Below are positions 14,652-17,222 of a stretch of 17,222 nucleotides of DNA, one piece after another; positions within the stretch are counted from its first letter, which is position 1; the number at the start of each line of letters is the position of its first letter. The position numbers were made by a program, and so were the translations under genes. Origin of the DNA: JAADHY01 sp964428935 (GTDB lineage Bacteria; Planctomycetota; Planctomycetia; Planctomycetales; Planctomycetaceae). The stretch is from contig CAYSAG010000086.1 of the NCBI GenBank assembly GCA_964428935.1, forward strand, positions 1-17,222. Direction: 5' to 3'. The notes under the pieces are model-generated. The model did not search any database and was not told the origin of the DNA. It saw nothing but the letters and a program-made list of their open reading frames with translations.

Positions 14652-14757
14652 GTCTTGGCTGCCCGTTCACGCTTTGTCGAAGAAAGACGGCTGGTGCGCG
14701 ACTCGCCGCCGCTTCCGTGGCCGACCGGACGCCGCCGGCCGACGCAACCAATGCGGC

Positions 14758-14786
14758 ATTATTGACAGACCGTCCGGTGCAAGCAA
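14758..14786 (-). promoter_or_regulatory. Candidate sigma-70-type promoter upstream of psd
   Basis: On the minus strand, TTGCTT (14781-14786) and AATAAT (14758-14763) are separated by 17 bp. AATAAT matches TATAAT at five of six positions and is the most AT-rich hexamer in this GC-rich gap. The -35 matches TTGACA at only three positions. Transcription would begin about 100 nt before the psd GTG, which fits a psd-pssA unit. Confidence 0.3.
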
Positions 14787-14940
14787 CTGGCTCGAGCCGC
14801 GAGCCGCTCAGACCCCGCTTGCCGAACGGCCGCCAGGGGCTTCTGAGGGTGCGAACAGTGCACGCTGCTGGCTGCCCACCCGGCTTGTGGGGGCGGTCGG
14901 GAAACCCGCGTCACGTGAGGCCGTTCTGTCGACCGTCGCC

Positions 14941-15150
14941 GCGCCAGCCGGACCGGTCGTCGGTGGCTGCCGGCCTGGCTTACAGCGACTCGACANNNNN
15001 NNNNNNNNNNNNNNNNNNNNNNNNNNNNNNNNNNNNNNNNNNNNNNNNNNNNNNNNNNNNNNNNNNNNNNNNNNNNNNNNNNNNNNNNNNNNNNNGCGCC
15101 AGCCGGACCGGTCGTCGGTGGCTGCCGGCCTGGCTTACAGCGACTCGACA
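14941..15150. repeat. 55-bp identical segments flanking a 100-N gap
   Basis: Positions 14941-14995 and 15096-15150 are identical over all 55 bases and abut exactly 100 Ns on each side. The round gap size marks a scaffold gap of unknown length. An exact 55-base overlap of contig ends is what a de Bruijn assembler run with k=55 leaves behind. The likeliest reading is one real copy counted twice. A genuine longer tandem array that collapsed is the alternative. Confidence 0.8.
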
Positions 15151-15200
15151 GACCTGGCTCGCACCGACTGGACGAACCCGGCTCACAGCGACTCGACAAA
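15129..15200. repeat. Three imperfect 24-bp tandem repeats over the cytochrome gene stop codon
   Basis: The units are 15129-15152, 15153-15176 and 15177-15200. By hand alignment, the first and third match at 21 of 24 positions, and the first and second at 18 of 24. The shared core is CCTGGCT followed by ACAGCGACTCGAC. Read on the minus strand, the third unit contains the last codons (FVESL) and the TGA stop of the propeller-cytochrome gene. The other two are downstream copies of that 3' end. The first unit is also present left of the N run as part of the 55-bp segment. Confidence 0.75.
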
Positions 15201-17216
15201 CTCGGCCAAGTCCCGGACTTGCTGCTCCGACAGTTCCCGCGGCCCTCTCGGCAACCCGTGACGTCCGACCCGGAGCAGTTCTTCCACAGTGGCGTAGCGG
15301 CCGTCGTGCCAGTACGGAGCAGTGCGCCAGACTTCAATCAGTGTCGGTGTGTCGAAGGCCTGGTTCTGGTCGCCTCGCGACGGCGTGCCCAGGCGGTGCT
15401 GTCGCAGGTCGGTGTAGAGCGGTGGTGGGTGGCAGCGGAAGCAGCCCACCCGAGGGCTGAAGAACAGTCGTTTGCCGCGTTCGGCTGCCGGGCTGAGCCG
15501 TCCGGCGACCAGGCGTGGGCTGGGCACCGGCTTGAGCGACCGCAGGTAGGCGTCAATGGCCGCCGCGTCCCGTTCCGGTCGCTCGGCAAAAAGAATGTGG
15601 ACCAGCCCGGCCCGCACGGCCGCTTCGGCCGACGGCCGAACTCCCGTGGCCATGGCTGGCGGCGTTCGGTGAGCCAGCAGCAGGCTTTTGGTGTTCTTCG
15701 GGTTGCCGGCGCCGTCGTTGAGCAGGTCCCAGTTGAGGGCGTCGGAGCGGCCGTCCGGGTGGCAACTGGCGCAGCTTTGCCAATGCTGGAAGCAGAGCGT
15801 GGCGTCGTTGAACAGCAGCTGGCCGCGGCGTGCCGGGCTGAGCGTGGGCGACGGACCGAGCGGCCAACGTCGGACGGGAGAGAGCCGCCGCGCGGGGTGG
15901 GTCGACCGGCGTTCGGCCTCGTCGTTCGACGCCGCGACCACTCGAGTGCTCGACGCTGTCGACCGGCCCGGACGGACGTCTGCTCGCCCGCCGGCCCCGT
16001 CCGCTTCGCTCTGCCACCGTGGAGCCGGGTCGGCCGCGTGCCACACGGCCTGCAAGTCCACCACAGCCACGCTGTCGCTGAAGTACTCCGCGACGAACGC
16101 CGTCCCGCGCCCGACCGTCACCGCGCGCGGCCCGCGGCCCGGCAAAGGGACCCGTCGCCACAGCGTGCTGCCCAGGCTCAGGTAAATCGGCCAGACACCC
16201 ATCATGGGTTGCATGGTTCGGCGGGCCTCGTCCCCGACCAGTTGTTCCAGCTCAATGACGGCCAGCTCGTGTGTTCCCGACACGGCTACGCAGACGAACC
16301 GTCCGTCCAGCGAGCAGGCCACGCCCCAGGGGTTTCCCGCACCGCGGTCCATTTCGTCCAGCCCGATTGTCGCCACCACCTGCTCCGCCTCGACGTCAAT
16401 GACGCTGACCACGTTGGTGTTAATCCACCCCATGTCCACTCGGAAGGGCAATTCCTGGAAGTTGCCTTCCAGGTGCGTGACGAACACCCAGCGGCCGTCG
16501 GGCGAGACGGTCAGGCCACGCAGCGAGTGGCTGCCGTTGGGCAGTCGAATGGCCGAAACGCGGAACGTCCTCAGGTCCACGACGCTGACCACCGGGCAGA
16601 CTTCCTCGGTCAGCGTCACGTTCGACCGCTGGTTCGGCAAGTGGTTGGCGACGAACAGCTTGCGGCCGTCGGGTGTCACGGCGGCGGCCACCGGCTCGCG
16701 CACGACGCGAACGCGACGGACCTGCCGGCCCGCTCGAACGTCGACCACCGAAACGTCGTTGTCGAAGCGGTTGCAAACGAACAACCGGCCGTCGGGCGAA
16801 AAGACCGGACTGAGGGCCGTGTGACCCACACGAATTCGCCGCTCCACACGCCGCCGGTCCAGGCGAACCACGGCCAGCTCGCTGACGGGCCCGGCACACG
16901 TGACGACCAAGAGTTGGCCGGAGGGGCTGAGAGCCAGGCCCGTCGGCGGAGCGGAGAAGCGAAGTCGTCGCACGACCCGGCCGGAGCCGGTGTCCAGCTC
17001 GAGCACCTGCTGGGCGTCCCGACAGGCCACGAAAAGACGTCGCCCGTCGGGGGTGACGGTCACGTCGCTGGGGCCGAGGTAGTCGGCCGCAACGACAGAC
17101 GGAGCCCAAGCGGCCGTGGCCACCAGCCAGCAACACGCCTCGACGACCAACCGGAGCACGCGGGGGAAAGGGCTTCGCTGAACGGTCGAGCCGCGCTCGG
17201 TGGCCGCCGACGACAC
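15183..17216 (-). CDS. YVTN-type beta-propeller fused to di-haem cytochrome c peroxidase-like domain
   Basis: A 677-residue exported protein as annotated from the GTG at 17216. A hydrophobic segment at about 24-43 (LVVEACCWLVATAAWA) with VVA before ADYLG looks like a signal peptide. Seven repeats of the type SPDGRxLFV...VxVVDL occupy about 45-390, matching a seven-bladed YVTN/YncE-like propeller. A low-complexity linker runs from about 395 to 445. The C-terminal domain has two haem c motifs, CASCH (482-486) and CFRCH (592-596). It ends with the MauG/cytochrome c peroxidase block DTPTLIEVWRTAPYWHDGR (conserved His near 637). A periplasmic redox role is inferred; the electron partner and substrate are unknown. 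The frame is open to the right edge and there is no ATG, so the start may lie outside the window. The stop is TGA at 15183-15185, inside a tandem repeat. Expression should need the cytochrome c maturation system. Confidence 0.88.
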   Translation of the reverse strand: MSSAATERGSTVQRSPFPRVLRLVVEACCWLVATAAWAPSVVAADYLGPSDVTVTPDGRRLFVACRDAQQVLELDTGSGRVVRRLRFSAPPTGLALSPSGQLLVVTCAGPVSELAVVRLDRRRVERRIRVGHTALSPVFSPDGRLFVCNRFDNDVSVVDVRAGRQVRRVRVVREPVAAAVTPDGRKLFVANHLPNQRSNVTLTEEVCPVVSVVDLRTFRVSAIRLPNGSHSLRGLTVSPDGRWVFVTHLEGNFQELPFRVDMGWINTNVVSVIDVEAEQVVATIGLDEMDRGAGNPWGVACSLDGRFVCVAVSGTHELAVIELEQLVGDEARRTMQPMMGVWPIYLSLGSTLWRRVPLPGRGPRAVTVGRGTAFVAEYFSDSVAVVDLQAVWHAADPAPRWQSEADGAGGRADVRPGRSTASSTRVVAASNDEAERRSTHPARRLSPVRRWPLGPSPTLSPARRGQLLFNDATLCFQHWQSCASCHPDGRSDALNWDLLNDGAGNPKNTKSLLLAHRTPPAMATGVRPSAEAAVRAGLVHILFAERPERDAAAIDAYLRSLKPVPSPRLVAGRLSPAAERGKRLFFSPRVGCFRCHPPPLYTDLRQHRLGTPSRGDQNQAFDTPTLIEVWRTAPYWHDGRYATVEELLRVGRHGLPRGPRELSEQQVRDLAEFVESL

Positions 17217-17222
17217 GGTCTG

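Larger units (their letters stand above)
14652..15182. other. 531-bp intergenic region with assembly gap
   Basis: This lies between the psd start and the end of the propeller-cytochrome gene, both on the minus strand. It includes the candidate psd promoter, 100 Ns (14996-15095) bordered by identical 55-bp segments, and 24-bp tandem repeats. I see no gene in the readable part; the open frames across it are Arg/Pro-rich shadows. Confidence 0.6.

Noticed and set aside
14762..14767. Perfect TTGACA -35 hexamer on the plus strand
   Set aside because: No -10-like sequence lies at a suitable distance and no plus-strand gene follows. The same spot is better read as part of the minus-strand candidate promoter.
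14996..15095. The run of 100 Ns as biological sequence
   Set aside because: It is a placeholder of fixed length with identical 55-bp flanks, so nothing can be inferred about its content.
15129..15200. Possible CRISPR array from the 24-bp repeats
   Set aside because: The units are directly adjacent without spacers and are imperfect copies of a gene end. No cas gene is present.

Overview
The window is GC-rich bacterial chromosome, most likely from a member of the Planctomycetota. The lineage call rests on gene style. There are two adjacent Tat-exported enzymes (a Gfo/Idh/MocA oxidoreductase and a metallo-beta-lactamase-fold protein), a beta-propeller fused to a di-haem cytochrome, a phosphatidylserine decarboxylase with a long N-terminal extension, and a secreted Cys-rich protein with an ERYGH motif that I remember only from planctomycetes. 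No mobile element, CRISPR array, tRNA or rRNA is visible.

Layout: the only plus-strand gene is a 5'-truncated SNF2-family helicase (2-2065). It converges on a long minus-strand block that fills the rest of the window. Going leftward from the right edge, that block holds: (i) a seven-bladed YVTN-type propeller/di-haem cytochrome gene (15183-17216, 5' end uncertain); (ii) a 531-bp gap with 100 Ns and 24-bp tandem repeats; (iii) psd and pssA, which make phosphatidylethanolamine from CDP-diacylglycerol via phosphatidylserine; (iv) ksgA/rsmA, guaB and the ERYGH secreted protein, closely spaced or overlapping; (v) a Tat-exported oxidoreductase followed after 19 bp by a Tat-exported tandem metallo-beta-lactamase-fold protein; (vi) a YugP-type membrane zinc peptidase; (vii) an exported six-hairpin glycosidase-like protein.

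How the genes fit together: psd-pssA is a clear pathway pair. ksgA-guaB-ERYGH looks like one transcription unit but has no obvious shared function. The oxidoreductase/metallo-hydrolase pair is probably a two-gene periplasmic operon of unknown substrate. The remaining genes are single.

The main non-gene signals are these. Exactly 55 bp are repeated on both sides of the N run, which looks like an assembly overlap. Imperfect 24-bp tandem repeats run through the stop codon of the cytochrome gene. A 90-bp AT-rich, rare-codon patch lies inside the CBS domain of guaB. Most genes strongly prefer the isoleucine codon ATT and lack GATC, and guaB/ksgA are exceptions. The ERYGH gene overlaps guaB by about 68 bp. 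I did not find a convincing new multi-gene system. The nearest candidates for new biology are the ERYGH protein, the N-terminal module of Psd and the Tat-exported enzyme pair.
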